The position numbers were made by a program, and so were the translations under genes. Shown here one piece after another: positions 8,216 to 15,473 of a stretch of 24,057 bases of DNA; positions within the stretch are counted from its first letter, which is position 1, and each line of letters starts with the position of its first letter. The notes under the pieces are model-generated. The model had not been told where the DNA came from and did no database searches. It saw only the letters and a program-made list of their open reading frames with translations. The stretch comes from CAYLPU01 sp964385635 (GTDB lineage Bacteria > Chloroflexota > Anaerolineae > B4-G1), in contig CAYLPU010000078.1 in assembly GCA_964385635.1 (NCBI GenBank), positions 1 to 24,057 of the forward strand. Direction: 5' to 3'.

Positions 8216-8227
8216 TCGAAAAGGATA

Positions 8228-8251
8228 GGGAGGAGGTATACCCTCTTTCCC
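8228..8251 (+). promoter_or_regulatory. Leader hairpin before the second Hsp20 gene
   Basis: Bases 8228-8233 pair with 8246-8251 (two G-U pairs) and 8234-8236 with 8242-8244, leaving C8245 bulged and a 5-nt loop. The strand CCTCTTT (8242-8248) can instead pair with AGGGAGG at 8271-8277, which contains the ribosome site of the gene. AGGGAGG also occurs at 8227-8233. This suggests two alternative folds, but it is seen only by eye. Confidence 0.3.
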
Positions 8252-8284
8252 ATAATGTCCTTATTGAACCAGGGAGGTGATATG

Positions 8285-8731
8285 ATGGTTATGACACACT
8301 TGAATCCATGGCGCGATGTGGTGACCTTGCGCGAGGCGATGGATCGGCTTTTCGAGGAAAGTTTCATCCGCCCAGCACGGACTCGGAAGGCCGACGCGGG
8401 GGAGCGTCCATTCCGGCTTCCGCTGGACGTGTACACGACTCCCGAGGAGATCGTCATTGTCGCGTCACTGCCAGGTCTGACCCCCGATGAGGTGGATATT
8501 GCTATCGAAGGTGATATCCTCGTCATCCGAGGCGAGTTGAGGTCACCGTTGGAGAACGTCGAGTACCTGTTCCAGGAGCGACCCTATGGCGTGTTCTCGT
8601 GCACACTGACGCTAAACGTGCCTGTGGACGCGAGGAAGGCGGAGGCATTCTTCGAAAATGGCATGCTGACGCTCACCTTGCCCAAGTCCGAGGAGACCAA
8701 ACCCAAGATCATCAAGGTTAAGCGAAAGTAG
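8285..8731 (+). CDS. hsp20: Small heat-shock protein, Hsp20/alpha-crystallin family (second copy)
   Basis: 148 aa from ATG 8285, which lies 7 nt after GGAGG (8273-8277). ATG 8282 and ATG 8255 are in frame, but the spacing is worse. The head is nearly the same as the first copy (LREAMDRLFEESF), while the domain differs more. It ends with ENGMLTLTLP and the tail motif IIKVK. Divergence within the domain suggests an old duplication and possibly hetero-oligomers or different clients (inference). It is probably co-transcribed with the first copy and is followed by a terminator. Confidence 0.95.
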   Translation: MVMTHLNPWRDVVTLREAMDRLFEESFIRPARTRKADAGERPFRLPLDVYTTPEEIVIVASLPGLTPDEVDIAIEGDILVIRGELRSPLENVEYLFQERPYGVFSCTLTLNVPVDARKAEAFFENGMLTLTLPKSEETKPKIIKVKRK

Positions 8732-8749
8732 ACTGGACAGACAAACGGA

Positions 8750-8782
8750 AGGGGCAGAGCCACACGGCCCTGCCTCTGTTTT
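8750..8782 (+). terminator. Rho-independent terminator after the Hsp20 pair
   Basis: An 8-bp stem (8750-8757 with 8770-8777, one G-T pair) is extended by an inner GCC/GGC helix with an ACAC loop. It is followed by G and T4 (8779-8782). Confidence 0.75.
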
Positions 8783-8821
8783 CTTATGGCCGGACGCAGG
8801 TTAACACCGACCTTTGTTCGC

Positions 8822-8868
8822 CGAAGGTCTCTGACCGAGGCGTAAAGGGCTCGGTCGGGAGACCTTCG
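8822..8868. repeat. Long hairpin between converging genes
   Basis: Arms 8822-8831/8859-8868 (10 bp, perfect) and 8833-8839/8850-8856 (7 bp, perfect) are separated by small internal bulges and a 10-nt loop. No T run follows on either strand. It lies 60 bases beyond the stop of the minus-strand dehydrogenase and could end that operon or be an intergenic repeat unit. Confidence 0.6.
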
Positions 8869-8928
8869 CCCATCAACATGAGTAGTTGCTGCGTCCCATT
8901 CAGCTTGTCGGTTTGAGGCGCAACTTCG

Positions 8929-9900
8929 CTAGATGCCTGCCTTGTGAGCGATCTCGTTGGCGACAGCCTCGGCCAGTTGCAGAGCGCGCAGACCATCGCT
9001 GCCTGGCACCTGGCTGGCCCGGTTTTCGCGCACACAGTCCGTAAAGTGACGCAGTTCCAGCATCAGGGGCTCGAACATGGGGACGTGGATGCGCTCAATG
9101 ACGCTCTCCTGACGGTACTTGGTGATGTTGTGATTGTCAAGATACTGGGGGAACGTCCGTCGGTGGATCAGGACCGATTTGTTCAGCAGGTCGGCCTCGA
9201 CGTAGGCCCCTTCGGCGATGACCTCGATGGCTCTGACCTTTTGCTCTGTGACCCGCGAGGCAAACAGGGTGACGATAGGACCCTCTCTGAACGAGAGGCT
9301 AGCCACGGCGTGGTCTATAGCGCCGGTGTTGATGGAGCGCCCCCAGGCATTGATCCCTTCGATGTCCAAGCCGACCACGTTCACGGCCAAATCCAGGTCA
9401 TGGATCATCAGGTCGCGGATGACGTCCACGTCGGTGTTGCTGGTGTCGAAGGGACTCAGCCGGCGCATGTTGATACCGATGAGCGTCATGTCTTCGGTGA
9501 CGTGCTTCAGCTCGGTGAAAGCCGGGTTGAAGCGTTCGATGTGGCCGACTTGCAGCACCAGCCCTCGCTCGTCCGCCTTATGCACCAGTTGACGGGCCTG
9601 TTCGATGGTCTCGGTAATGGGCTTCTCCACCATGACGTGTAGGCCCCGTTCCAGGCACTCAGCGGTCAGAGTGTAGTGATCGGGCGTGGGTGCGGCGATG
9701 GTGACACAGTCCAATTGGGGAAGCAAGACCTGGTGGTCGGAAAAGTAAGTGGTTTCGTGCCGGTCGGCGACCAGACGTCCACGCTCTTCGTTCAGGTCGG
9801 CCACACCGACCAATTCGACACGGGGCAGGTTGGCACAGACACGGCAGTGCCGCTCGCCCATGATGCCAGCGCCGATGACGCCTATACGGACAACTTCCAT
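8929..9900 (-). CDS. Gfo/Idh/MocA-family NAD(P)-dependent sugar dehydrogenase
   Basis: 323 aa. ATG 9900 is preceded by AGGAGG at 8 nt. The N-terminal Rossmann fold has G10-A-G-I-M-G15; E92-K-P94 is the conserved EKP of the family; and IHDLD (His167, Asp168) is in the place of the catalytic His region. The stretch VGHIERFNPAF resembles the UDP-GlcNAc 3-dehydrogenase-like branch (WlbA/GnnA type), but I cannot settle the substrate. It would oxidise a nucleotide-sugar hydroxyl, often on the way to an amino sugar. It is the last gene of the minus-strand glycan locus, separated from the other intact members by the degraded region 9930-11800. Confidence 0.88.
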   Translation of the reverse strand: MEVVRIGVIGAGIMGERHCRVCANLPRVELVGVADLNEERGRLVADRHETTYFSDHQVLLPQLDCVTIAAPTPDHYTLTAECLERGLHVMVEKPITETIEQARQLVHKADERGLVLQVGHIERFNPAFTELKHVTEDMTLIGINMRRLSPFDTSNTDVDVIRDLMIHDLDLAVNVVGLDIEGINAWGRSINTGAIDHAVASLSFREGPIVTLFASRVTEQKVRAIEVIAEGAYVEADLLNKSVLIHRRTFPQYLDNHNITKYRQESVIERIHVPMFEPLMLELRHFTDCVRENRASQVPGSDGLRALQLAEAVANEIAHKAGI

Positions 9901-9929
9901 AGCGGTCCTCCTGATTATTACAGAACGGA

Positions 9930-10073
9930 TTAAAGCAAAGATGAGCGATCACCGTCAACGTCTGCGGAGAGATCGCGCCAGTCCTGAGCATGCGCCGGTA
10001 CTGGCTGAACAAAAAACGTAGAAGCCAGAAAGACGAAAGCCACAAAGAGATAGACAGAGCGCCTTCTTATCGT
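9930..10073 (-). pseudogene. Remnant of a secreted protein: signal peptide without a start codon
   Basis: The frame reads RRRSVYLFVAFVFLASTFF, then a polar turn and PAHAQ: an Arg head, hydrophobic core and AxA-type cleavage site, typical of a Sec signal peptide. After it only 16 residues (DWRDLSADVDGD...) precede a TAA. GGAGAGG stands at the right distance, but the codon in the start position is ATA (10071-10073) rather than ATG. It ends 29 nt before the dehydrogenase ATG. Most likely a truncated, silenced gene; a real small secreted peptide from a rare ATA start is less likely. Confidence 0.4.
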
Positions 10074-10239
10074 ATTTTCCTCTCCTTTTAACCCAATGGT
10101 AGAGGGTAGTTCCTTGGTGAGTGAACTACTCTGTTGCACTCGAACATAGGCAATTTGCCGCATCTGGCTGGGCGTGATTCTGATGAGTCAATGCTACTAT
10201 TATATCAGGTGAAAGTAACCACAAGGTATCAAAAGAATC

Positions 10240-10609
10240 AATATTTGACAATGGCACATTATGGTGGGGCCTGCTGGTTCTACAAGCGCCGCTTTCGTAT
10301 CGAAACCTTCTTCTCCGACCAGAAAAGCCGTGGTTTTCACATTCACAAAGGTCATCTCTCTGACCCCATCCGCACCAGTCGGCTATTGATTGCAGCGTGC
10401 CTGGCCTACATCTGGATGATATGCTTCGGTTTGTTTGTCGTTGCCCAGGGCAAAACCGGGCTCATTGACCGCACGACCGCACCGACCGGGTTGACAAGAG
10501 CTTGTTTCGCCTTGATCTTGACTGGCTCAAGCACGTGTTGAAACGCGGGTTGCCTTTTGATGTGTACTTCTTCTTCCAACCCGCGCAGCTCGGTGGAAAT
10601 GTACGGTAG
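10240..10609 (+). pseudogene. Frameshifted C-terminal fragment of an IS4-family transposase
   Basis: The frame beginning near 10240 contains YKRRFRIETFFSDQK (from 10281), an exact Y-x2-R-x3-E-x6-K signature of IS4-family DDE transposases; the Glu codon is 10302-10304. It then continues with FHIHKGHLSDPIRTSRLL. At about 10466-10485 the frame shifts: the original frame runs to 10541 without similarity, while another frame continues with DRVDKSLFRLDLDWLKHVLK to the stop at 10607-10609. The first two catalytic Asp residues and the N-terminal two thirds are missing, so it cannot be active. It lies on the strand opposite the surrounding glycan genes. Confidence 0.8.
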
Positions 10610-10723
10610 AGAATCACTCGATAGTTCCTGTCGGAATGCCCTATCGGTAGCTTTGTGTTAAGCTAGAAGGTTCTTGACACCGATCACATTGACTTCACGC
10701 ATTGCATTGCTGTTATACTGACA

Positions 10724-10916
10724 ACGGGCATAAAGGAACATTTTCATTGAATCCGAGTTTGTGTTGAAAAGTGGTGTTTTGTGGGTCACCTGTACTATTT
10801 GATGCCAAAAACAGGACGAAAATGGGCGCACACCTAGCAAAACGGACATTTTTCGGGGTATTTGCCCCACCACATCACTGAACTCAGGCACAGCCAAAAT
10901 GTTCCTTTATGACCGT
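10724..10916. mobile_element. MITE-like 193-bp element with 21-bp inverted ends
   Basis: CATAAAGGAACATTTT at 10729-10744 recurs as its exact reverse complement at 10896-10911. Five further outer bases extend the match to 20 of 21 (10724-10744 against 10896-10916). The 150-bp interior codes for nothing recognisable. The right end lies inside the 3' end of the truncated epimerase frame and the left end is 115 bp after the IS4 remnant. It could be a non-autonomous element or paired ends of a decayed IS; no target duplication was identified. Confidence 0.55.
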
Positions 10917-11168
10917 GCTGAGTATACGCGGTGCGTGGAGTAAAACGGCTGCGTGATAAACAACAGCGACGTTCTTGGTGGCTGACCTGAGGGATGCTGG
11001 GTCGGTCAAGTCCCCATACGCCCATGATACGCCTTCTGTTTCCAGCATGAATGGACGCTTTGCCCTTCCCGGCCGCATCAGGGCTCGCACGCTGTCGCCC
11101 CGGTCAAGTAAGTGGCTGACAATGTGGCTGCCTATGAATCCGGTAGCGCCTGTGACTAATACTCTCAT
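10884..11168 (-). pseudogene. Truncated NAD-dependent epimerase/dehydratase (extended SDR), N-terminal part only
   Basis: ATG 11168 opens with RVLVTGATGFIGSHIV, the Rossmann GxxGxxG, followed by YGDLTDPASL and VVYHAA, all typical of the first 85 residues of nucleotide-sugar epimerases of about 300-330 aa. Similarity stops at about 10925 and the last 15-20 codons run into the inverted-repeat element. The catalytic Tyr-x3-Lys and the substrate domain are absent. No convincing ribosome site precedes the ATG. Confidence 0.8.
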
Positions 11169-11795
11169 CTTGAGTGTCGTTCCGGTAGTACCAGCTTATG
11201 GCGAAAACTCAATATCGGGCACAACCTTCTCGCCGCGCGGCGAGAAAGAACGTAAGCGTTGCCGACGAAGCGGTTGAGCGCCCAGTTCATGAGTCTGACA
11301 CGGATTGATCGGGAGGTCTTCACTTCGAAGCTCGCCCCCCAGATGTAGGCATGAACCTGTCCCAGTTGCCAGCCAGCCCATCCCAGGTGATGGTAGATCT
11401 CGGCTGTTACGTAGTCACGAGCATAGTTGTCTCGCATAAAGACCAGGGGATGACCTGTGGAGCCTCCGGTTGTCAGGTAACTCATCTGCTTACGGCGTCG
11501 CGGTTCGGTGGTGAGCAGGTCATCAAAGTTCTCGCGAATGACGGCCTTGGTCAATACCGGGATTCTTCGCATGCTGGCCGGGTCGGAACCCGACGCGGTC
11601 AAACAAGCGCTGATAATAAGGCACGTGCTCGCAGGCGCATTCTAACAACCGATGTAGCTTGTTGCGCTGCAGATTCAAGAGTTCATCTCTACTGAGCCAC
11701 TGAGTTTGGTTCAACTCATCTAAGTGCCCCAGGATGTGACGCCCGGCGGCCTTCTGATATAACTGTATCGCTTGCCGGCGCAAGAATGAGTTCAT
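11165..11795 (-). pseudogene. Broken phenylacetate-CoA ligase-like (CapK/PaaK family) gene
   Basis: ATG 11795 follows GGAGAGGA and gives the usual family opening (LLECACEHVPYYQRLFDRVGF). The frame then shifts at about 11560-11600: the other frame carries MRRIPVLTKAVIRENFDDLL, the adenylate-loop region YLTTGGSTG, and FMRDNYARDY...NRFVGNAYVLS. Similarity ends at about 11247, at a perfect 20-bp palindrome, well short of the 400+ residues of the family. It is thus both frameshifted and truncated. CapK-like enzymes are common in exopolysaccharide clusters beside FemAB-like and NodB proteins, which fits the neighbours here. Confidence 0.82.
11227..11246. repeat. Perfect 20-bp palindrome at a gene breakpoint
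   Basis: The 10-base arm TTCTCGCCGC is followed directly by its reverse complement. It coincides with the point where similarity of the CapK/PaaK-like fragment ends. Confidence 0.7.
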
Positions 11796-11896
11796 CGTAT
11801 TCCTCTCCTCTCACGGTGATAGCCATCTATCCCTCGATAGTTCCTGTATTGGCTCTCATTGTGGGACCCACCTCCCAATCGACGAGTGCATCGATC

Positions 11897-13021
11897 TTAC
11901 CGGCTCTGAGCAAAAGCTTGTCGGAGCAGTTTAATTGCCTCAGCAACAGGATCGCCCAAAGCGTATGGGAGGGCCGTCTCCTCAAAGGCAAAATCTATCT
12001 CACTCTTGCCCAGAAGTCTTCGAGTCCTCTGTTTTATGGCTGCCCCAGAAGCAATATACCGACCCAACTGATAGTCAGGTATGGGAAACGAACTTCCTAA
12101 GGCTGCCAGGCAAGCCAGGTGCGGAAAGTTGACTCCCACAACCAGGGACCCAATCAGGCTACCCCAGTAACGGGCATTAAAATCGATCAATTTAGCTTGT
12201 TCATCCTGGTTGTCGTATCTCAAGTCCATATGAGCTATACCGCTCCACTTGGCAGCAGAAACCACTCTACTAACGACGTCGAATACTTGATCATGTTGTA
12301 TGAAGTCGATACCCGCCGACGCTGCAAACCCTTGCGATCCGGCCATAAAGCCCTTTTGTATGGTATATGCCAGAATCCTTCCATCCTTGCACAGGACACT
12401 GCAATCTACATTGTATCCGTGAACAAAGCTTTGAACAATGTACTGAGGTGAAGACCCTTTGACCGCATTCCTCATAAAGTTCAGTAGCTCGGCAGGATTA
12501 TCGAAATGCTGTATCCCCTCCCCTCCTCTCCCCCTGGTTGGTTTGATCAACACAGGAAACTGCAATTCACGCAGATCCCGCTCGAAGTTTTCATCGGTTG
12601 TGTACAAGATGGTGGCAGGACCAGGGATATGGTTCTCTTTCAGAAACTTGGCCAGCGACCATTTGTTAGTAGCCGTTTCAAAGGCGTCGGGATCTGGTAT
12701 AGGCGGTAGGGCAGCCAATTCTGCAACAGTCTGTAGGTGAGTAGACACAAACCCAACTACTGGCTCATCAACGGGTAATATGACATCAGCGCTAGTTCGT
12801 GTGACGGCTTGACTTATCGCATCCAGACGTTGATCGTCGTTATCTCCCCGTGGCTGAAAATGGTACGTGCGTCGGTGGCGGGAGAGACGGAGTGCCGCCC
12901 AAGGCTCGCTTGACAGGACATGTAGTTGCAAGTTGGGGACTTGAGCTAGGCAGCGTGCTACAAACAGAGCAAAGTCACTTTCTCCGTCGGGAATCAGCAC
13001 AGAAAGATTGTCCGTTGTCAT
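11897..13021 (-). CDS. ATP-grasp ligase-like protein
   Basis: 374 aa. ATG 13021 has AAGGAGG about 8 nt upstream. The order is that of ATP-grasp enzymes: an N-terminal alpha/beta region (1-110) with VILPVDEP, a lid region with FPVLIKPTRGRGGEGI (the Lys that contacts ATP and the glycine loop), YIVQSFVHGYNVDCSVL, and the metal-binding end HMDLRYD...LIDFNARYWGSL. Such enzymes join a carboxylate to an amine or similar nucleophile using ATP. The substrate is unknown; in this cluster, addition of an amino acid or similar group to a sugar or carrier is possible (inference). It lies 125 nt after the FemAB-like gene and 101 nt before the broken ligase, all on the minus strand. Confidence 0.87.
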   Translation of the reverse strand: MTTDNLSVLIPDGESDFALFVARCLAQVPNLQLHVLSSEPWAALRLSRHRRTYHFQPRGDNDDQRLDAISQAVTRTSADVILPVDEPVVGFVSTHLQTVAELAALPPIPDPDAFETATNKWSLAKFLKENHIPGPATILYTTDENFERDLRELQFPVLIKPTRGRGGEGIQHFDNPAELLNFMRNAVKGSSPQYIVQSFVHGYNVDCSVLCKDGRILAYTIQKGFMAGSQGFAASAGIDFIQHDQVFDVVSRVVSAAKWSGIAHMDLRYDNQDEQAKLIDFNARYWGSLIGSLVVGVNFPHLACLAALGSSFPIPDYQLGRYIASGAAIKQRTRRLLGKSEIDFAFEETALPYALGDPVAEAIKLLRQAFAQSR

Positions 13022-13146
13022 TTTGGCTTCCTCCTTGCTTCCATTTCTAAACAGTCAAGATGTTCGTTTTCTACTCACCCGGTCTGCTGGACTAGCACGT
13101 TTGTACGCCCTCCCTTAGCTTGACAGTGGGTTGAACTAACTTAAAG

Positions 13147-14157
13147 CTACAAGAGTCTTCGATATAGATGGTATCCAAGATTGCCCAACTTGAGTCGATG
13201 TGGGAAATGAATACAGGTATAACGTCCAAAACTAACCAGCTCACCGCCAAACTTGGCCTTAAAATCGCGCACGCCGTACTCCTCATCCGGTTTGCCCGCG
13301 CCGCCAAAGTCGTACAGGCGATAGCCGTTTTCAGCACCCCACCGGAGAATGTCCCACGTCAGCAACTCGTTCGGCATGTAGGAGCCGTAGGATCGATCCA
13401 TGCCGCCGTACCAGCCGTAGACGACACCTTTGTAGAGCAACTTCACCGAGGCAGCGGCAGGGTCCTGGCCCACGCGGGCCAGGGTGAACCGCACCATGCC
13501 TTTGGGGTATAGCAGGTCGAAGGCGGCTTCAAAGAGGGAGCGATCGGCCAGGGGGATCTGGGCGGCCCGGTAAGTCTGGCCTAGCAGGTCGTAACAGGCG
13601 GTCACCTGCTCCCGTTCTTGCACCTCTTTAACGACGACCGCGCCCCGCCTGAGTCCGCGCCGTATGTTCTTGCGCGTCCGGCGCCCGATGCTTTGCAATA
13701 TGGCCTCTGGCGGGCGCTTCAGGTCTATCAGGTAGTTCAAGTGATCCTCGTAGACAAAGCCGTGCTGACGTAGGATCGGCTGCACCGCTTCCATGTCCGA
13801 CAGGTTGCGCAGTTCGGTAAAGAGCGGCGCTCCGTCAACCTCCTGCGTATAAGTTCGCAGCAGCAGCGCCAGGGCCTCCTGTCCTTCCGCGCCGGGAGCG
13901 CAGAGCACACCGCCATAGGCGACGGCTCGTGTCGTGAAGTAGCGGAGTAAGCCATTCATCAACGTGATCCGTACTGGTAGCAATAAAGCTAACACGCGCC
14001 CGTCCCTGGTAGCCGCCCACAGTTCTGGCTGATGGCCCTTTACACGACTAAACACCTGGAACATCTCTGGCGTGTGAAAGATATTCCCCGCCGGATGCTC
14101 CTCCACGAAATGGCGCCACTCTTCTTCTGATAAGGTGCGGACAATAGTGATGCTCAT
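13147..14157 (-). CDS. FemAB/GNAT-like acyltransferase
   Basis: 336 aa from ATG 14157, preceded by GGGAGATGAG; the longer start at 14190 would overlap the deacetylase gene. It has the two-lobed GNAT architecture of FemAB-type proteins: HPAGNIFHTPEMFQVF near the start, RTRKNIRRGLRRG in the middle, and the closing segment GWYGGMDRSYG...WGAENGYRLYDFGGAG...FKAKFGGELV, which is diagnostic of this family. Family members move an aminoacyl or acyl group to a peptide or glycan amine; those in exopolysaccharide loci are often found with NodB deacetylases and CapK-like ligases, as here. It starts 7 nt after the deacetylase stop, so it is likely coupled. The substrate is unknown. Confidence 0.88.
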   Translation of the reverse strand: MSITIVRTLSEEEWRHFVEEHPAGNIFHTPEMFQVFSRVKGHQPELWAATRDGRVLALLLPVRITLMNGLLRYFTTRAVAYGGVLCAPGAEGQEALALLLRTYTQEVDGAPLFTELRNLSDMEAVQPILRQHGFVYEDHLNYLIDLKRPPEAILQSIGRRTRKNIRRGLRRGAVVVKEVQEREQVTACYDLLGQTYRAAQIPLADRSLFEAAFDLLYPKGMVRFTLARVGQDPAAASVKLLYKGVVYGWYGGMDRSYGSYMPNELLTWDILRWGAENGYRLYDFGGAGKPDEEYGVRDFKAKFGGELVSFGRYTCIHFPHRLKLGNLGYHLYRRLL

Positions 14158-14164
14158 ACCACTC

Positions 14165-15472
14165 TCATCTCCCAAAGAAGCGCAGGCCATAATCCCATAA
14201 GGTCAGGGCATCAATATCGCCAGTGACGGCCAGGGCACTGCGGGCACCGTTCGGCCAGCGGCCCAGCCGCACCAGTGGACGGTCTGTGCCCTCAATTTGA
14301 GCCAGCAGCGGGCGCTCCTGCTCGGTGGTGAACTCGGCCCGATCGAAGTAATACGAGTGACGATGATGTTCCTCGCTAACTTCGACTATGTAGCCCTGTT
14401 GGCGTAGAAAGTCCGCCAACCTTGGCGAGGCGTGTGGCGAGAGGCCAATGAAGGGCCGGTGGGGAGCCTGTACAGTGAAGGTCATCGGTTCCACTCGCTG
14501 GTACCCGTCGGCCCAGGGCATGGCAGACGCGTCAACTTCGACGGCGCGGGCCAGCACGGTCGTGCCGCTGGGGCCAGTGACAACCAGGTGAAATTCGCCA
14601 TCGCTACCATCGGTTGCCTCCACAGTGGCTGCGGCACGAGCCCGCCACCAGACGGCGATTTCGTCCAGACGTGCTAACCACACCGATGGTGTAAGCGTGC
14701 GCGCCTCGGTCAGCACAGCGGAGAGCCCGTCCACACATCCGGCGACCCGCTCGGGATGCAGTTGGATCGTAAACAACTCTCCCCGCTGATAGGTTTCGGA
14801 TAGGATGCGCTGCCAGGTCTTCTCGACCAGGCCGCTGGTCTCACCGCCCAGCCGGTCGAGGAGTATTTCATCGTCCGGCAGCGAGACCGGGATCTCGACC
14901 AGTTGGTTGCCAAGCCGTGGCAGTGACGCTCGTTCGCTGGCATGCCAGGGGTCGTAAAAGGCGATCGCGCGTTCGTAGCCTGCGCGTATGGATGGGGTAA
15001 GACCCTCGGTGTCCAGGACATCCCACATGATGGGTTGGTTACTCGCGTAGGAAAACCCGGCCGCTTCAATGGTGGCGTACAAGTGGGTACCACAGCGCAG
15101 GTAGGGGGAGCGAAAGCCCACTGCTGTAATGCCCAGGCTGGCAAAGGTCTCACGGGCGCGGCGCAGATGGGCCAACTGTTCCTCTGGTGCAAGTCGGGAG
15201 TAGTCTACGTGTGTGTAGCCATGCACGGCGAACTCGATATTCTGGCCCAAATACCTGGTGATCGTGGCGCTGTTGCGTTTCAGAGCGACGGCAGTGAGGG
15301 GGAAGCTCGCTCCACAGTCGAATCGCCTGAGTGTCTGAGCAAATAGACGCAACGCCTGGTCCATTTTCGCTGGCGTGAGGCCGTAGCGGTTGGTTATGCT
15401 GCGAGCGCGCTTGAGCAGCGCGAACGGCCCTTTGGCTCTGGCGGCAAAAGCGATAGCGCTTGTCCTCATCAT
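14165..15472 (-). CDS. Polysaccharide deacetylase-like protein with displaced metal-binding motif
   Basis: 435 aa. Residues 35-245 match the NodB fold: VHGYTH with His84 and His88, FRSPYLRCG (121-129), MWDVLDT and IQLHPER (His239). The acidic TFDDG motif that should open the fold is missing from the N-terminus. Instead the extreme C-terminus reads ALAVTGDIDALTLWDYGLR, with Asp419 and Asp421 in a strand resembling that motif. Between them lies a 150-aa part of unknown role. The fold may be circularly permuted (inference). It would remove acetyl groups from N-acetyl sugars of the exported glycan. It follows the glycosyltransferase by 1 nt and precedes the FemAB-like gene by 7 nt. No signal peptide is evident. 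Confidence 0.8.
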   Translation of the reverse strand: MMRTSAIAFAARAKGPFALLKRARSITNRYGLTPAKMDQALRLFAQTLRRFDCGASFPLTAVALKRNSATITRYLGQNIEFAVHGYTHVDYSRLAPEEQLAHLRRARETFASLGITAVGFRSPYLRCGTHLYATIEAAGFSYASNQPIMWDVLDTEGLTPSIRAGYERAIAFYDPWHASERASLPRLGNQLVEIPVSLPDDEILLDRLGGETSGLVEKTWQRILSETYQRGELFTIQLHPERVAGCVDGLSAVLTEARTLTPSVWLARLDEIAVWWRARAAATVEATDGSDGEFHLVVTGPSGTTVLARAVEVDASAMPWADGYQRVEPMTFTVQAPHRPFIGLSPHASPRLADFLRQQGYIVEVSEEHHRHSYYFDRAEFTTEQERPLLAQIEGTDRPLVRLGRWPNGARSALAVTGDIDALTLWDYGLRFFGR

Positions 15473-15473
15473 C

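Noticed and set aside
8944..9642. Plus-strand open frame of 232 codons
   Set aside because: Antisense to the Gfo/Idh/MocA dehydrogenase; no ribosome site and no family motif.
13022..13146. Possible promoter or terminator in the gap between the ATP-grasp and FemAB-like genes
   Set aside because: Apart from the ribosome site before 13021, no convincing hairpin with T run or paired promoter boxes could be seen.
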